DNA of 64,000 nt, taken from Demequina sp. (GTDB taxonomy: Bacteria; Actinomycetota; Actinomycetes; Actinomycetales; Demequinaceae). The stretch lies in NCBI RefSeq assembly GCF_016278775.1, contig NZ_JADQBF010000070.1:19123-83122 (forward strand), given 5' to 3'. The notes beneath the pieces were generated by a model. It ran no database searches. It was not told where the DNA came from and saw only the letters and a program-made list of their open reading frames with translations. Position numbers and translations under genes: made by a program. Below are positions 1 to 9,384 of this stretch, piece by piece; position 1 is the stretch's first letter; every line of letters begins with the position of its first letter.

Positions 1-66
1 GAGCCCAAGGACCCAGGAAGCCCGCGGAGGGAACTGGTGCGGGGCGCGTCGCTCGGAGCGGCGCGG

Positions 67-708
67 TTAGCCGACCACGGAGACGTGCTCCCGGTGGTGC
101 TCACCGTTATCGATCAGGTCGAGAATCGCCGTCGCAAAGTCGGGCGCGGAGATGAACGATTTGCCGTCCTCATCGAACATCGCGACCTCGCCACCCAGCC
201 GATATCGGCCGGTCGCCTCGCCCGGCGCGAAGGCGCCGAACGTGGCCGCGGGGCTCACGAAGGTCCAATCGAGGGCGGCATCGGCAGCAAGCAACGACTC
301 GTACACCGCGTGGCCAGCCTGGGCCTCTGCGCGATACTCCTCGGGGATGTCGCCCTCAATGAAGCGGGGCGCGCCAGGTGCGGGGCGAAGGGAAGAGAAC
401 CCTCCCACCACAATCAACCGTGCCCCTGCCTCTATCGCCGACTCGGCCAGCACTGAAGCCAACTCGACGTGCTTGTCCGCCATGTCCCCCCGCGGCGACG
501 TGGCACTGATCACGGCGTCGGCGCCCTCGAAGGCCCGTGCGCGCACGTCACCCGACAGGGCGGATCCCTGCAGGTACATGACGCCATCGACGGGCACCAT
601 TGGCACCGACCGTGCCACGGCGGTGACCCGGTGCACGCGCGCGGCGGCCTCGGCAACAATCGCGGCGCCCGCATATCCGGTGCCGCCGATCACGGTGATG
701 CTTGCCAT
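67..708 (-). CDS. NAD(P)-binding oxidoreductase, NmrA/YwnB-like
   Basis: A 213-residue Rossmann-fold protein with the dinucleotide-binding motif GGTGYAG at residues 8-14, in the style of the NAD(P)H-binding (NmrA-like, atypical SDR) family. These proteins act as cytosolic NAD(P)-dependent reductases or redox sensors; the substrate cannot be read from the sequence. Length fits the short members of the family. The ATG at 708 has a GGAGG ribosome-binding site 6-7 bases upstream. It is divergent from the aldo/keto reductase at 836, with 127 bases between them, so the two may share a promoter region. The family call is solid; a specific function is not. Confidence 0.85.
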   Translation of the reverse strand: MASITVIGGTGYAGAAIVAEAAARVHRVTAVARSVPMVPVDGVMYLQGSALSGDVRARAFEGADAVISATSPRGDMADKHVELASVLAESAIEAGARLIVVGGFSSLRPAPGAPRFIEGDIPEEYRAEAQAGHAVYESLLAADAALDWTFVSPAATFGAFAPGEATGRYRLGGEVAMFDEDGKSFISAPDFATAILDLIDNGEHHREHVSVVG

Positions 709-835
709 GTGAACCTCCAGGTTGGCGGGCCGCAGGTGTGCAACCCCACGTGGACGCCAACGTCACGCCGAGCCGCACGATTCCGGGGCCGCCACCCGGC
801 ACGTGTCATCGCCCGGATCGTCGTAGCCTGAAGGC

Positions 836-1684
836 ATGAGCATCCCCACGCACCTCCTCAACGACGGCACCACCATCCCCTCCATCGGCTTCGGCACCTA
901 CCCCCTGCTGGGCAAGGAGGGCTACGAGGCCGTCAGGTCCGCGCTCGACAACGGCTACCGACTCATCGACACCGCCGTCAACTACGAGAACGAGGGCCTC
1001 GTAGGACGCGCCATCCGCGACTTCTTGCGCGAGTCGGGAACTCCGCGCGAGGACATCACGGTGCAGACCAAACTCCCCGGCCGACACCACGACACAGAGC
1101 GCGCAGTCTCTTCCGGCTACGAGTCACTCCAACGCCTTGGCCTCGACCAGATCGACGTGCTGCTCATCCACTGGCCTAACCCCATCACCGGCAAGTATGT
1201 GGACGCGTGGCGAGGTCTCGTCACGCTCCGCGAGCAGGGCATCGCGCGCAGCATCGGCGTGAGCAACTTCACCGACGAGCACCTCGAGAACATCATCGCG
1301 GACACGGACGTCACGCCCGTGGTCAACCAAATCGAGCTGCACCCCCTCTTCACACAGGAGTCGATGCGTGCCGCGCACACGGAGCGTGGCATCGCGACCG
1401 AGTCGTGGAGCCCGCTGGGCAAGAGGTCCGCCCCGTTTGAGGAGGGCGCAGTCGCCGACGCTGCCGAGGCTCACGACGTCACGCCCGCCCAAGTGGTGTT
1501 GCGGTGGCAGGTCCAACTGGGCAACATCCCGTTGCCCAAGTCGGCGAACACGGCACGTCAGGTGGCCAACCTCGACGTCTTCGGCTTCGAACTCAGCGAC
1601 GACGAGGTGGCGGCCATCAGCGCGCTCCACCGGGACGACGGTCGGCTCTTCGGGGGCGACCCGAACACACACGAGGAAATGTAG
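836..1684 (+). CDS. Aldo/keto reductase (2,5-diketo-D-gluconate reductase-like)
   Basis: A complete 282-residue aldo/keto reductase that reduces carbonyl compounds with NADPH in the cytosol. The catalytic tetrad is visible: Asp45 and Tyr50 in LIDTAVNYE, Lys79 in QTKLPG and His112 in LIHWPNP. The GVSNF motif and the C-terminal cofactor-binding IPLPKSAN segment are also present. Length and motifs match the AKR5-type 2,5-diketo-D-gluconic acid reductase group common in actinobacteria. The ATG at 836 follows an AAGG about 3 bases upstream. It stands alone between a divergent NAD(P)-binding gene and the MFS gene. The physiological substrate is unknown. Confidence 0.92.
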   Translation: MSIPTHLLNDGTTIPSIGFGTYPLLGKEGYEAVRSALDNGYRLIDTAVNYENEGLVGRAIRDFLRESGTPREDITVQTKLPGRHHDTERAVSSGYESLQRLGLDQIDVLLIHWPNPITGKYVDAWRGLVTLREQGIARSIGVSNFTDEHLENIIADTDVTPVVNQIELHPLFTQESMRAAHTERGIATESWSPLGKRSAPFEEGAVADAAEAHDVTPAQVVLRWQVQLGNIPLPKSANTARQVANLDVFGFELSDDEVAAISALHRDDGRLFGGDPNTHEEM

Positions 1685-1815
1685 GTCCACCCTGACCCGG
1701 GCCCGGCTGGGTCGCTAGTCCGGCCGCCCCGCCGAGCGGTGCCCTACCCTGTGGGCACGGCTCCGACGCCTCCCGCGTAGCGGCGCGAGCCGCCGCCGAC
1801 CACCAAGGAGCCGCC

Positions 1816-3114
1816 ATGGCCGCACGCGTCTCGCGCCGCGCGTGGTGGGTGTTTGCCGCAGCCGGTGCGGCGTACTTCATGGCGATCATGCACCGCACCG
1901 CCCTGGGCGTGGCCGGCGTGGACGCTCTGGACCGTTTCGCGATCGGCGCCACGGCCTTGTCCGCGCTGTCCATCGCGCAGATCGCGACGTATGCGATTCT
2001 GCAGGTGCCCTCCGGGCGGCTGCTCGACAAGTTCGGACCGCGCGCCGTCATGGTGGCCGGCTCGCTGCTCATGGCAGTGGGTCAGGTGCTGATGGCCACC
2101 ACCGAGAGTTTCACGTGGGCGATCGTTGCCCGAGTGCTTATCGGGGCGGGAGACGCCCCCATCTTCATTTCCGCCTCGCGGTTGGTGGCGCACTGGTTCC
2201 CGCCGCGCCGGGCCCCTCAGATGGTGCAACTGACCGCCCAGATCGGCCAGGCAGGCCAGCTCGCGACCGCCATCCCGGTGGCGTGGCTCCTGCACTCCCA
2301 AGGCTGGTCGCCGACCTTCCTGGTGCTGGCGGGCATGGGCGTGGTCGCGGCTGTCGTCGTGTGTGCGGTGCGCATCCCGGGCGCGGCCGACGCCGACGCG
2401 CCTCCCGTACTCGCCCTCGCCGGTTCGCGGACCACGGTGTCTCGGGCCGGGGTTCGGCTGGGGTTCTGGACTCACTTCACCGCACTGTTTTCCGCCAACA
2501 CGGTCGCGCTGTTGTGGGGAGTCCCCTTCTTCATCACCGCGCAGGGACGGTCGGTGGCGGAAGCGAGCGTCCTGCTGACGGTGCTGACGCTGTCCAAGTT
2601 TGTGGTGAGCCCCTTGGTGGGCACGGCGACGGCCCGCCACCCCTTGAGGCGGTCGTGGATGGTGCTCATGTTCGCTTGCGTCACGGCGGTGGCGTGGACC
2701 CTGCTGCTCCTGCCCAGCACGCCTAGGCCCATGTGGCAGCTCGTGCTCTTTGTGATGGCGATCGCCGCTGGCGGGCCGGTCTCGTTGGTCGGCCTCGACT
2801 TCGCACGCACGTTCGCCGATCACAACCGACTGGGTGCCGCCAACGGACTGGTCAATACCGGAGGCTTCGTGTCCACCATCGTCGCGCTCGGCTTGGTCGG
2901 AGCGGTGCTGCAACTGGCCGCACCCGGCGGCGACTACGACCTCGACGCGTATCGCCTCGCCTTCGCTGCGCTCGCGCTTCCGTGGGCGGTGGGCGTGATC
3001 GGCATCATCCGCAGTCGCGCGAGGGCGCGCGCCGACTGGGCCGCAGACGGTGTGCGGGTGCCGCCTCTACGGGAGGTACTCGAGCGTCGGCGATTGCGGC
3101 GCCAGGGGGACTAG
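1816..3114 (+). CDS. MFS transporter
   Basis: A 432-residue major facilitator superfamily permease with about 12 hydrophobic segments. The first helix begins near residue 10, and the loop after helix 2 carries the family signature-like GRLLDKFGPR at about residues 67-76. The protein is a proton- or gradient-driven membrane carrier; the substrate is not identifiable. A strong AAGGAG site lies 7 bases before the ATG at 1816. The C-terminus is a short Arg-rich cytosolic tail (RRRLRRQGD). It converges on the TetR gene at 3152 with 37 bases between stops, so there is no evidence they are functionally linked. Confidence 0.88.
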   Translation: MAARVSRRAWWVFAAAGAAYFMAIMHRTALGVAGVDALDRFAIGATALSALSIAQIATYAILQVPSGRLLDKFGPRAVMVAGSLLMAVGQVLMATTESFTWAIVARVLIGAGDAPIFISASRLVAHWFPPRRAPQMVQLTAQIGQAGQLATAIPVAWLLHSQGWSPTFLVLAGMGVVAAVVVCAVRIPGAADADAPPVLALAGSRTTVSRAGVRLGFWTHFTALFSANTVALLWGVPFFITAQGRSVAEASVLLTVLTLSKFVVSPLVGTATARHPLRRSWMVLMFACVTAVAWTLLLLPSTPRPMWQLVLFVMAIAAGGPVSLVGLDFARTFADHNRLGAANGLVNTGGFVSTIVALGLVGAVLQLAAPGGDYDLDAYRLAFAALALPWAVGVIGIIRSRARARADWAADGVRVPPLREVLERRRLRRQGD

Positions 3115-3151
3115 CGCGGCGCGGTTGCCCAACCAGCGAGGCCCCAGCTCG

Positions 3152-3760
3152 CTACGCGCGCGCCCGCTCGGCGGCCAACGCCTCGCAGCTAGCCACGTGC
3201 TCGGTGATGACCCAGTTCACGATGTCCTGCAGCGACATCTTGAGGTCGATGTAGTCAGGGTGGCGAAGCCAAGCGCTCTGTACCCCTTCGAGCGCGGCGA
3301 TCAGCGTCCTGGCGAGCCTGTCGGCATCGTCGTACTGGTCGCCCAAGTGACTCACCAGGAAGGCGACGACGGCCTCGTCCCTTTCCTTGCAGGCGTCGTG
3401 CGCTGGGTGGCTGGGATCCATGGCCTCAATCGACATGACGGTGCGAAGCCTGGCCGCGTGAGGGTCCTCCATCATGGATTGGTAGACGCCCGCCGCGATG
3501 TCTTCCGCAGTGAGGGTGTCGTCCGGCCCCGTGGGGATGAACCTGTCGCCATCGAGGGCATCCCTTCGCCGCAACACCGCGATCAAGAGCGTCGGCATGT
3601 CCCTGTAGTAGTACGTGACCGCCGGCGCCGTGAGTCCACAACGCTCCGCGACGGCCTTCATCGTCAGCCCGCGGTATCCCTTTTCCGCCAGTAACTCCAT
3701 GGCGGTGTCCACAATGCGCTCGCGACGCACCTCAGGTGGGAGTCGTTGTGCCAAGAACAC
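3152..3760 (-). CDS. TetR/AcrR family transcriptional regulator
   Basis: A TetR-type repressor of about 200 residues. The N-terminal helix-turn-helix (RERIVDTAMELLAEKGYRG ... YYYRD) binds DNA; the remaining helical domain would bind an unknown ligand. The ORF-track start is GTG at 3760, but the GGGAGG ribosome site overlaps it. A TTG at 3754 (MAQRLPPEVRR...) sits 6 bases after that site and is the likelier start. It is divergent from the GH3 beta-glucosidase at 3868, with a 107-base spacer that is AT-richer than its surroundings, so it may control that gene. I found no clear palindrome there. Confidence 0.88.
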   Translation of the reverse strand: MFLAQRLPPEVRRERIVDTAMELLAEKGYRGLTMKAVAERCGLTAPAVTYYYRDMPTLLIAVLRRRDALDGDRFIPTGPDDTLTAEDIAAGVYQSMMEDPHAARLRTVMSIEAMDPSHPAHDACKERDEAVVAFLVSHLGDQYDDADRLARTLIAALEGVQSAWLRHPDYIDLKMSLQDIVNWVITEHVASCEALAAERARA

Positions 3761-3867
3761 CTCCCGGGCTTGTCTGGTTCCTACAATAGTCGCTCTCCTC
3801 TATCTTTCCGCAGTAAAGTAACGGCCAGGGGGCAACCAATCTCGCCGTTGTCGTTGGGAGGGCGCGA

Positions 3868-6249
3868 GTGTCGTTTCACGGATACTTGGCGCTCGCCTCG
3901 ACCGTCGTCTCCTCTCTCGACGGCGACACCAAGATCGCTTTGCTCACCGGCAAAGACTTCTGGACGACGATGCCCCTGCCGGACCACGACGTACCCTCGT
4001 TCGTCATGGCCGATGGGCCGCATGGACTCCGCCACCAAGGCCGCGGCTCGGACCATGTCGGCCTCGGCGAGTCGCTTCCCGCGACGTGCTTCCCCACCGC
4101 GTCGGCGCTGGGCGCCACGTGGGATCGGGAGCTCGTGGAGCGGGTGGGAGCCGCGATCGGGGCAGAGGCCGCGTGCCAAGGGGTGGACGTGGTGCTCGGG
4201 CCAGGACTCAACATCAAGCGCCACCCCGCCTGCGGCCGCAACTTCGAGTACTTCTCGGAGGACCCTCTCGTCTCAGGGGTACTCGCGGCGGCCATGGTCC
4301 GTGGCATCCAGTCCGAAGGCGTGGGGGCGTGCCTCAAGCATTACGTGGCGAACAACCAGGAATCCGACCGGTTCCGGCTCGACACGATCGTGGACGAGCG
4401 CACACTGCGGGAGATCTACCTCAGCAGCTTCGAGACCGCGCTGAGGCTGTCCGACCCGTGGATGGTCATGTCTTCGTACAACAAGCTCAACGGCACTCAC
4501 GTGGGCGAGTCCGAGGAGATGATCCACGACATCTTGCGCAGCGAGTTCGGGTTCTTAGGAGTCGTGGTCTCCGACTGGCTGGCAGTGTCCGACAGGGTCG
4601 AGGGCGTTCGTGCGGGCCTCGACCTCGAGATGCCGTCAAGCGGGAGCACCTGGCATCGCGAGATCTCCAAGGCCCTCACGAGCGGCGTGTTGCCGCACCG
4701 CACGCTCGACCTCGCGTGCACCCGCGTGGTGGCGCTCGCGCTCCGAGCCGCCGATGCGCGGGCCGGGCGGGCGACCGCGGTGGACCTAGACGCGCACCAC
4801 AGCCTGGCTCGCGAGGCCGCGTGCGCTGGCGCCGTGCTACTCACGAACGACGGGGTCCTGCCGCTCGACGCAACGGCGCCAGGCAAGGTGGCCGTCATCG
4901 GCGCCTTCGCCAAGCACCCGCGCTTTCAGGGTGCTGGCTCTTCGCAGGTCAACCCCACCCGCGTGACCACCCTGCTCGAAGCGCTTCACCGCAAGGGGCT
5001 CGATGTCGACTACGCGGCCGGATACGACCCGCACACTGGCGACACCACGGAGCAACTCCTGGCGGAGGCGACGCGCGCGGCCGCCGAAGCCGACGTCGTC
5101 GTCCTTCACGTGGGCCTGCCCCCGACCGCGGAGAGCGAAGGCGTTGACAGGGCCCACTTGCGGCTCCCTGACGGGCACTCGAAGCTCATCGCCCAGGTGA
5201 TCGCGGCGAATCCCCGTACCGTCGTGGCGCTCACAGCAGGCGCTCCCGTCGAGACCCCCTGGGCGGACGATGCGGCCGCAGTGCTACTGACATACCTCGG
5301 CGGCCAGGCCTCCGGCGAAGCGCTCGCGGACATGCTGTTCGGCGACGCGGAACCCGCTGGACGCCTTGCGGAATCCTTCCCTGAGGTTGTCTTCGACCTT
5401 CCCGCCGATGCCCATTTTGCGGACCACGCCACTCAAGTCGAGTATCGCGAGGGTCTGTACGTTGGCTACCGATTCCATGACACGTTCGCCCTGCCAGCCC
5501 GCTTCCCTTTTGGGCACGGGCTCGGTTATGCCTCGTTCGACTTTGGCGCGCCGCACGTGTCCCCTGCGGGCCGCGGCCACTCCGTCTCGGTCGAGGTCAC
5601 CAACACGTCGGGGCGTGCAGGCAGCACCGTGGTGCAGGTGTATGTGCGCGACGTGAAGTCCACGCTGTACCGCCCGGACCAAGAACTCAAGGGCTTTGCC
5701 AGGGTTCACCTCGAGGCGCGTCAGACGCGCACCGTCACGATCGACCTCGATGAGCGGGCCCTTGCGGCGTACGACGCCCGCGCAGGTGCGTGGGTGGTCG
5801 AGGAGGGAGAGTTCGAGATCCGGGTGGGCGCCTCGTCTGCAGACATCCGCGAGTGCGCCACCCTCACCGTGCAGAGCACGGCGACGGTCTCCCCAGGTGC
5901 GGCGTTTTCCGGGTCCATCGCGAGCCGTGCCGAGTTCGAAGACATGCTCGGACACCTCATCCCGACTCCGGCAGCGACGCTGCCCTATACCCGCGAGACG
6001 CTCATCAGCGACTTGCACCAGACCGCGCTCGGCAGGCTGCTGCGCAGGATCCTCCTGAGGCTCATCTCGGCCAAGATGGGCACGAGCGCGGACGGCGCCA
6101 ACGCCGTCACCGAGACTGCGTTTGCCGAGAGCACTCCGCTCCGGGCCGTGGCGATGGCGTCTGGCGGGCGCGTCTCGCTGCGGGTGGTGGATGCCGTGGT
6201 GCGTCTGCTCAATTTCGGGTCGCGCCGAACCCGAGCGCTGGGCCGCTAG
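3868..6249 (+). CDS. Glycoside hydrolase family 3 beta-glucosidase-type enzyme
   Basis: A 793-residue GH3 enzyme that hydrolyses terminal beta-glycosides by a retaining mechanism. Order of domains: GH3 N-terminal barrel (about 20-300), with substrate-binding KHYVANN near residue 152 and the catalytic nucleophile Asp236 in VVVSDW; GH3 C-terminal alpha/beta domain (about 320-560); Fn3-like domain (about 575-670). A further helical tail of about 120 residues (about 670-793) resembles the extension known in one GH3 subgroup. No signal peptide is visible, so it is probably cytosolic and acts on imported oligosaccharides such as cellobiose. GTG start at 3868 with GGGAGGG upstream. Divergent from a TetR gene. 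The exact substrate is inferred only. Confidence 0.9.
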   Translation: MSFHGYLALASTVVSSLDGDTKIALLTGKDFWTTMPLPDHDVPSFVMADGPHGLRHQGRGSDHVGLGESLPATCFPTASALGATWDRELVERVGAAIGAEAACQGVDVVLGPGLNIKRHPACGRNFEYFSEDPLVSGVLAAAMVRGIQSEGVGACLKHYVANNQESDRFRLDTIVDERTLREIYLSSFETALRLSDPWMVMSSYNKLNGTHVGESEEMIHDILRSEFGFLGVVVSDWLAVSDRVEGVRAGLDLEMPSSGSTWHREISKALTSGVLPHRTLDLACTRVVALALRAADARAGRATAVDLDAHHSLAREAACAGAVLLTNDGVLPLDATAPGKVAVIGAFAKHPRFQGAGSSQVNPTRVTTLLEALHRKGLDVDYAAGYDPHTGDTTEQLLAEATRAAAEADVVVLHVGLPPTAESEGVDRAHLRLPDGHSKLIAQVIAANPRTVVALTAGAPVETPWADDAAAVLLTYLGGQASGEALADMLFGDAEPAGRLAESFPEVVFDLPADAHFADHATQVEYREGLYVGYRFHDTFALPARFPFGHGLGYASFDFGAPHVSPAGRGHSVSVEVTNTSGRAGSTVVQVYVRDVKSTLYRPDQELKGFARVHLEARQTRTVTIDLDERALAAYDARAGAWVVEEGEFEIRVGASSADIRECATLTVQSTATVSPGAAFSGSIASRAEFEDMLGHLIPTPAATLPYTRETLISDLHQTALGRLLRRILLRLISAKMGTSADGANAVTETAFAESTPLRAVAMASGGRVSLRVVDAVVRLLNFGSRRTRALGR

Positions 6250-6264
6250 CCGTTTGCCTCAGCG

Positions 6265-6873
6265 CTAGCGCGGCTGTGCTTCGAGCACGTCGGAGACAAA
6301 GCCTGCAATCGCATCCACGTCTGCATCGGCGAATCGCGTGCACTGCGGGTAGGCGACGTGCCAGTTGTTGATGGCCTCGTAGCCCGCACCGACCGCCGCA
6401 ATGGCGCGCATCAGGTGCTCCGGGCGAATCGCGTCACGGTCGCTCGTGCCGGTGAGGCCCATGGCAAGCCGTATTGCCAACTCGTGGGTGATGCCGCTCG
6501 TCGCCTTCGAATCGTGCACCAGCGGAGCGAGGGTGGGATCCTTCATGACGGCCACCACGTCGTTGTCGCAAGACGACATGGCCGAGATCACGTCACGAAC
6601 GAAGCGCTGACGCTCCCCCGGTGTGGTGAGGTCGCGCTGTTCCGCCATCACCTCTTCGATGGCGGTGAATGCCTGCGCGACAATGTGCCGAAGCAGTACT
6701 TCCTTTGACTCGAAGTGGTAGTACAACGCTGCCTTGGTGACGCCCAGTTCTTCGGCGATGTCGCGAACCGATGTCCCTGCAAAACCGCGCGTGGCGAAGA
6801 GGTGTGCGGCCACATCGATGATGCGCTGGCGCGTGTCAGTGCGCGGTGTCTTGCGGTCAGCTTCGACGCTCAT
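6265..6873 (-). CDS. TetR family regulator, probable repressor of the MMPL exporter
   Basis: A 202-residue TetR repressor. The helix-turn-helix is clear (RQRIIDVAAHLFATRGFAGTS, then VRDIAEELGVTKAALYYHF) at residues 13-55. The C-terminal ligand domain is not assignable. The ATG at 6873 is divergent from the MMPL transporter at 7015. The 141-base spacer carries a TTGACG -35-like element and two direct copies of a CGTTYAGTCA-type sequence, a typical arrangement for a local repressor of a transporter. The 3' end converges on the GH3 gene with only 15 bases between stops. Confidence 0.9.
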   Translation of the reverse strand: MSVEADRKTPRTDTRQRIIDVAAHLFATRGFAGTSVRDIAEELGVTKAALYYHFESKEVLLRHIVAQAFTAIEEVMAEQRDLTTPGERQRFVRDVISAMSSCDNDVVAVMKDPTLAPLVHDSKATSGITHELAIRLAMGLTGTSDRDAIRPEHLMRAIAAVGAGYEAINNWHVAYPQCTRFADADVDAIAGFVSDVLEAQPR

Positions 6874-6933
6874 CGTCCCATTCTCTCACTGCCCGTCAGG
6901 GACCGGGCCAGGCTCACCCCCGAGGCTTCTCAC

Positions 6934-6999
6934 TTGACGACCGTTTAGTCAGTGTGCCACGATCGCCTTGCAACCATCTTACCGGTCGTTCAGTCATTC
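6934..6999 (+). promoter_or_regulatory. Probable promoter/operator of the TetR-MMPL divergent pair
   Basis: Two imperfect direct copies, GACCGTTTAGTCAG (6939-6952) and GGTCGTTCAGTCAT (6984-6997), match at 10 of 14 positions and start 45 bases apart. The first is also an inverted repeat, TGAC-N9-GTCA (6935-6951), and overlaps a TTGACG hexamer (6934-6939) that could be the -35 of the exporter gene. The -10 is weak (CACGAT, 6958-6963). Placement between a tetR gene and a transporter supports an operator; the assignment is inferred. Confidence 0.5.
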
Positions 7000-7014
7000 C
7001 GAAAGGGTCTGACC

Positions 7015-9249
7015 ATGAAATCCCTCGCCCACCTCGCCACCGCCAGGCCCCTGATCGTGCTCCTCGGTTGGATCGCGGCCGTTGTCGGCCTCACCGCCGC
7101 ATCGGCCGCCGCTGGCCCCGACTTCCGGGACACCTTCTCCCTGCCAGGCACCGACTCCCAGGCCACCTACGACTTGCTCGACGAGCGCTTCCCGCAACAG
7201 TCAGGGGACGCCGACACCGTCGTCTTCAGCGCCGATTCCGGCGCGCTCACCAGTTGGCAGTCCACGATCGAGGACGCGCTACGCGAGTTCGCCGCGGTGC
7301 CTTCGGTGGCGCTCGTGACCAGCCCCTTCTCGCCGGAGGGCGCATCACAGCTCAGCGCAGACCGCTCCGTCGGCTACGCGACCATCGCCTACGACGAGGC
7401 GGCCTACAACCTGCCGCTCGAGGACATCGAGGCGGTGGGCGAGATCGCGAACAGCCTCAATGGCGTCGACGGGCTCACGGTCGGCCACGGCGGCGACCCG
7501 GCGTCACGGCTCCAGGAGCCAGAGGTCGGGGTCGGCGAACTCATCGGACTGCTGATTGCCGCCGTCATTCTGGTGATCGCCTTCGGCTCTGGGCGCGCCG
7601 CCACCGTTCCGCTCATTTCCGCGATCGCGGCGGTTGGCGCGACCGTCGGCACACTCGGGCTGCTCAGCAACCTCGGCCCGCTCACGCCTAGCGCGTCCAT
7701 CCTGGCCGTCCTGCTGGGCCTCGGCATCGGCATCGACTACGCGCTCTTCATCGTCAATCGCCACCGGATCGCCTTGAAGTCTGGTCGCGGAACTCGGGAC
7801 AGCGTCGTCGGCGCGATGACTACGTCGGGCCGCGCCGTGGTGTTCGCAGGGATCACGGTCTTCATCGCGCTTGCGGGGATGCTCGTTCCAAGGATCGAGT
7901 TCCTGACGGGCCTCGCCATCACTGCCGCGATCACGGTGGGCTTCTCTGTCGCTGCGTCGGCCACTCTCGTACCCGCGCTCCTCACCCTGTACGGCACCCG
8001 CATCCTTGGCCGGGCCGACCGCGCCGCCCTGGCAGAGCACGGACGTGTGCCGGAGCCCGCTGCCACGCAAGGTCGGTTCGCGACGCTCGTTGAGCGTCGG
8101 CCGCTTGCCGCCTCTCTCGCCGCTGTGGCCGTCCTGGCGACGCTGGCGATCCCCGCCCTCGACATCCGGCTGGGCAACTCCGACGCGGGCAACGCCCCCT
8201 CCGGTACACCGTCGCGTGTCGCCTACGACCTCATGACAGACGGCTTTGGCGCGGGCACCAACGGCGCCGTGGTGGTGGCGGTCGACCTGGGTGAGTCGGG
8301 CACCTTCACGGCCGACGCCCTTGCCGACCCCGCGCAGCTGCCGTTCGAGCTGGCGGAGCTTGCGCGGAGCCTCACGGACGACGCAGGGGTGGCCACCGTC
8401 ATCGGTCCCGTCCCGAACGGCGCGGGAGACGCCGCGCTGTTCCAGGTGGTACCCGACTCTCGCCCCCAGTCTCAAGACACCAACGACCTTGTGGAGCGCA
8501 TCCGCTCGGACTACGCACCTGCCGCCTCCGGCTACGACGTTCACGTGGGCGGGGCGACGGCCTCCAACATCGATTTCACCGACAAGATCGCCGACTCGAT
8601 CCCGCTGTTCTTCGCGCTCGTTGTCGGCCTGTCCATGCTGGTGCTGCTGGTCGCGTTCCGGTCCCTGGTGCTCCCCCTGGTGGGCGCAGGGCTCAACCTG
8701 TTGAGCGCTGGCGCCGCGTTCGGCCTCTCCGTCGCCGTGTTCCAGTGGGGCTGGGGCCACCAACTGTTTGGTGTGGGCGACGGCGGGCCAGTCGAGCCGT
8801 TCATCCCGCTGATTCTGTTCGCGCTGCTGTTCGGCCTGTCGATGGACTACCAGGTGTTCCTGGTGAGCCGCGTGGCGGAGCTGTGGCACTCCAGCCGAGA
8901 CAACGCCTACGCGGTGCGCCGGGGACTCGCCGAGGTGTCGCGCGTCATCGTGGCGGCCGCCTCGATCATGGTGGTGGTGTTCGGCTCCTTTGTGACGTCC
9001 GATGCCCGCTTCATGAAATTGCTCGGACTCGGACTCGCCGTCGCGATCTTCCTGGACGCGTTCGTGATCAGGGTGGTGCTCATGCCCGCGATCATGCGCG
9101 TGCTTGGCGCACGCTCGTGGTGGATCCCGCAATGGCTCGACCGCGTGCTGCCGCACATCGACATCGACGGCAACGACGTTGACCCAACCCATCGCGCCGA
9201 GAGCGCCGACGAGGTGCCGAGAGAGCCCGAACTCGCTCCGGTGCGTTAG
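7015..9249 (+). CDS. MMPL/RND family membrane transporter
   Basis: A 744-residue MMPL-type permease of the RND superfamily, which exports lipids or hydrophobic compounds in actinobacteria, driven by the proton gradient. Topology is the usual duplicated one: TM1, an extracellular domain, five TMs (about residues 165-350), then TM7, a second extracellular domain, and five more TMs (about 525-715). Each half carries the family motif region (GLGIGIDYALFIVNRHR and GLSMDYQVFLVSR), where the Asp-Tyr pair lies in the proton relay. The ORF track starts at 6952, but ATG 7015 is preceded by GAAAGGG and starts a normal N-terminus. Divergent from its likely TetR repressor. Confidence 0.93.
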   Translation: MKSLAHLATARPLIVLLGWIAAVVGLTAASAAAGPDFRDTFSLPGTDSQATYDLLDERFPQQSGDADTVVFSADSGALTSWQSTIEDALREFAAVPSVALVTSPFSPEGASQLSADRSVGYATIAYDEAAYNLPLEDIEAVGEIANSLNGVDGLTVGHGGDPASRLQEPEVGVGELIGLLIAAVILVIAFGSGRAATVPLISAIAAVGATVGTLGLLSNLGPLTPSASILAVLLGLGIGIDYALFIVNRHRIALKSGRGTRDSVVGAMTTSGRAVVFAGITVFIALAGMLVPRIEFLTGLAITAAITVGFSVAASATLVPALLTLYGTRILGRADRAALAEHGRVPEPAATQGRFATLVERRPLAASLAAVAVLATLAIPALDIRLGNSDAGNAPSGTPSRVAYDLMTDGFGAGTNGAVVVAVDLGESGTFTADALADPAQLPFELAELARSLTDDAGVATVIGPVPNGAGDAALFQVVPDSRPQSQDTNDLVERIRSDYAPAASGYDVHVGGATASNIDFTDKIADSIPLFFALVVGLSMLVLLVAFRSLVLPLVGAGLNLLSAGAAFGLSVAVFQWGWGHQLFGVGDGGPVEPFIPLILFALLFGLSMDYQVFLVSRVAELWHSSRDNAYAVRRGLAEVSRVIVAAASIMVVVFGSFVTSDARFMKLLGLGLAVAIFLDAFVIRVVLMPAIMRVLGARSWWIPQWLDRVLPHIDIDGNDVDPTHRAESADEVPREPELAPVR

Positions 9250-9293
9250 CGCGGGACGCGCCTACGCGGGAGCGCGGCGCACCCTACGGGGAG

Positions 9294-9340
9294 ACGAGAG
9301 GCGCGGCTTGCGGGAATCCCCGGGGCCGCGCCTCTCGTTT
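9294..9340 (+). terminator. Rho-independent-like terminator after the MMPL gene
   Basis: A perfect 14-bp stem, ACGAGAGGCGCGGC (9294-9307) with its complement (9325-9338), lies 45 bases after the MMPL stop. The 17-base loop contains a second small stem (CGGG/CCCG). It is followed by only TTT before ACC, so the U-tract is short, as is usual in high-GC actinobacteria. Confidence 0.7.
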
Positions 9341-9384
9341 ACCCCTTGGCGGACTCCTCAGCCGCCGCGCCGGAAGGAGCCGCT

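Noticed and set aside
5835-6249. GH3 C-terminal extension as a novel domain
   Set aside because: The tail pattern resembles that already known in one GH3 subgroup, so it is not specific to this gene.
7504-9192. 562-residue minus-strand ORF opposite the MMPL gene
   Set aside because: His/Arg-rich shadow of the MMPL gene; no domain or start signal.
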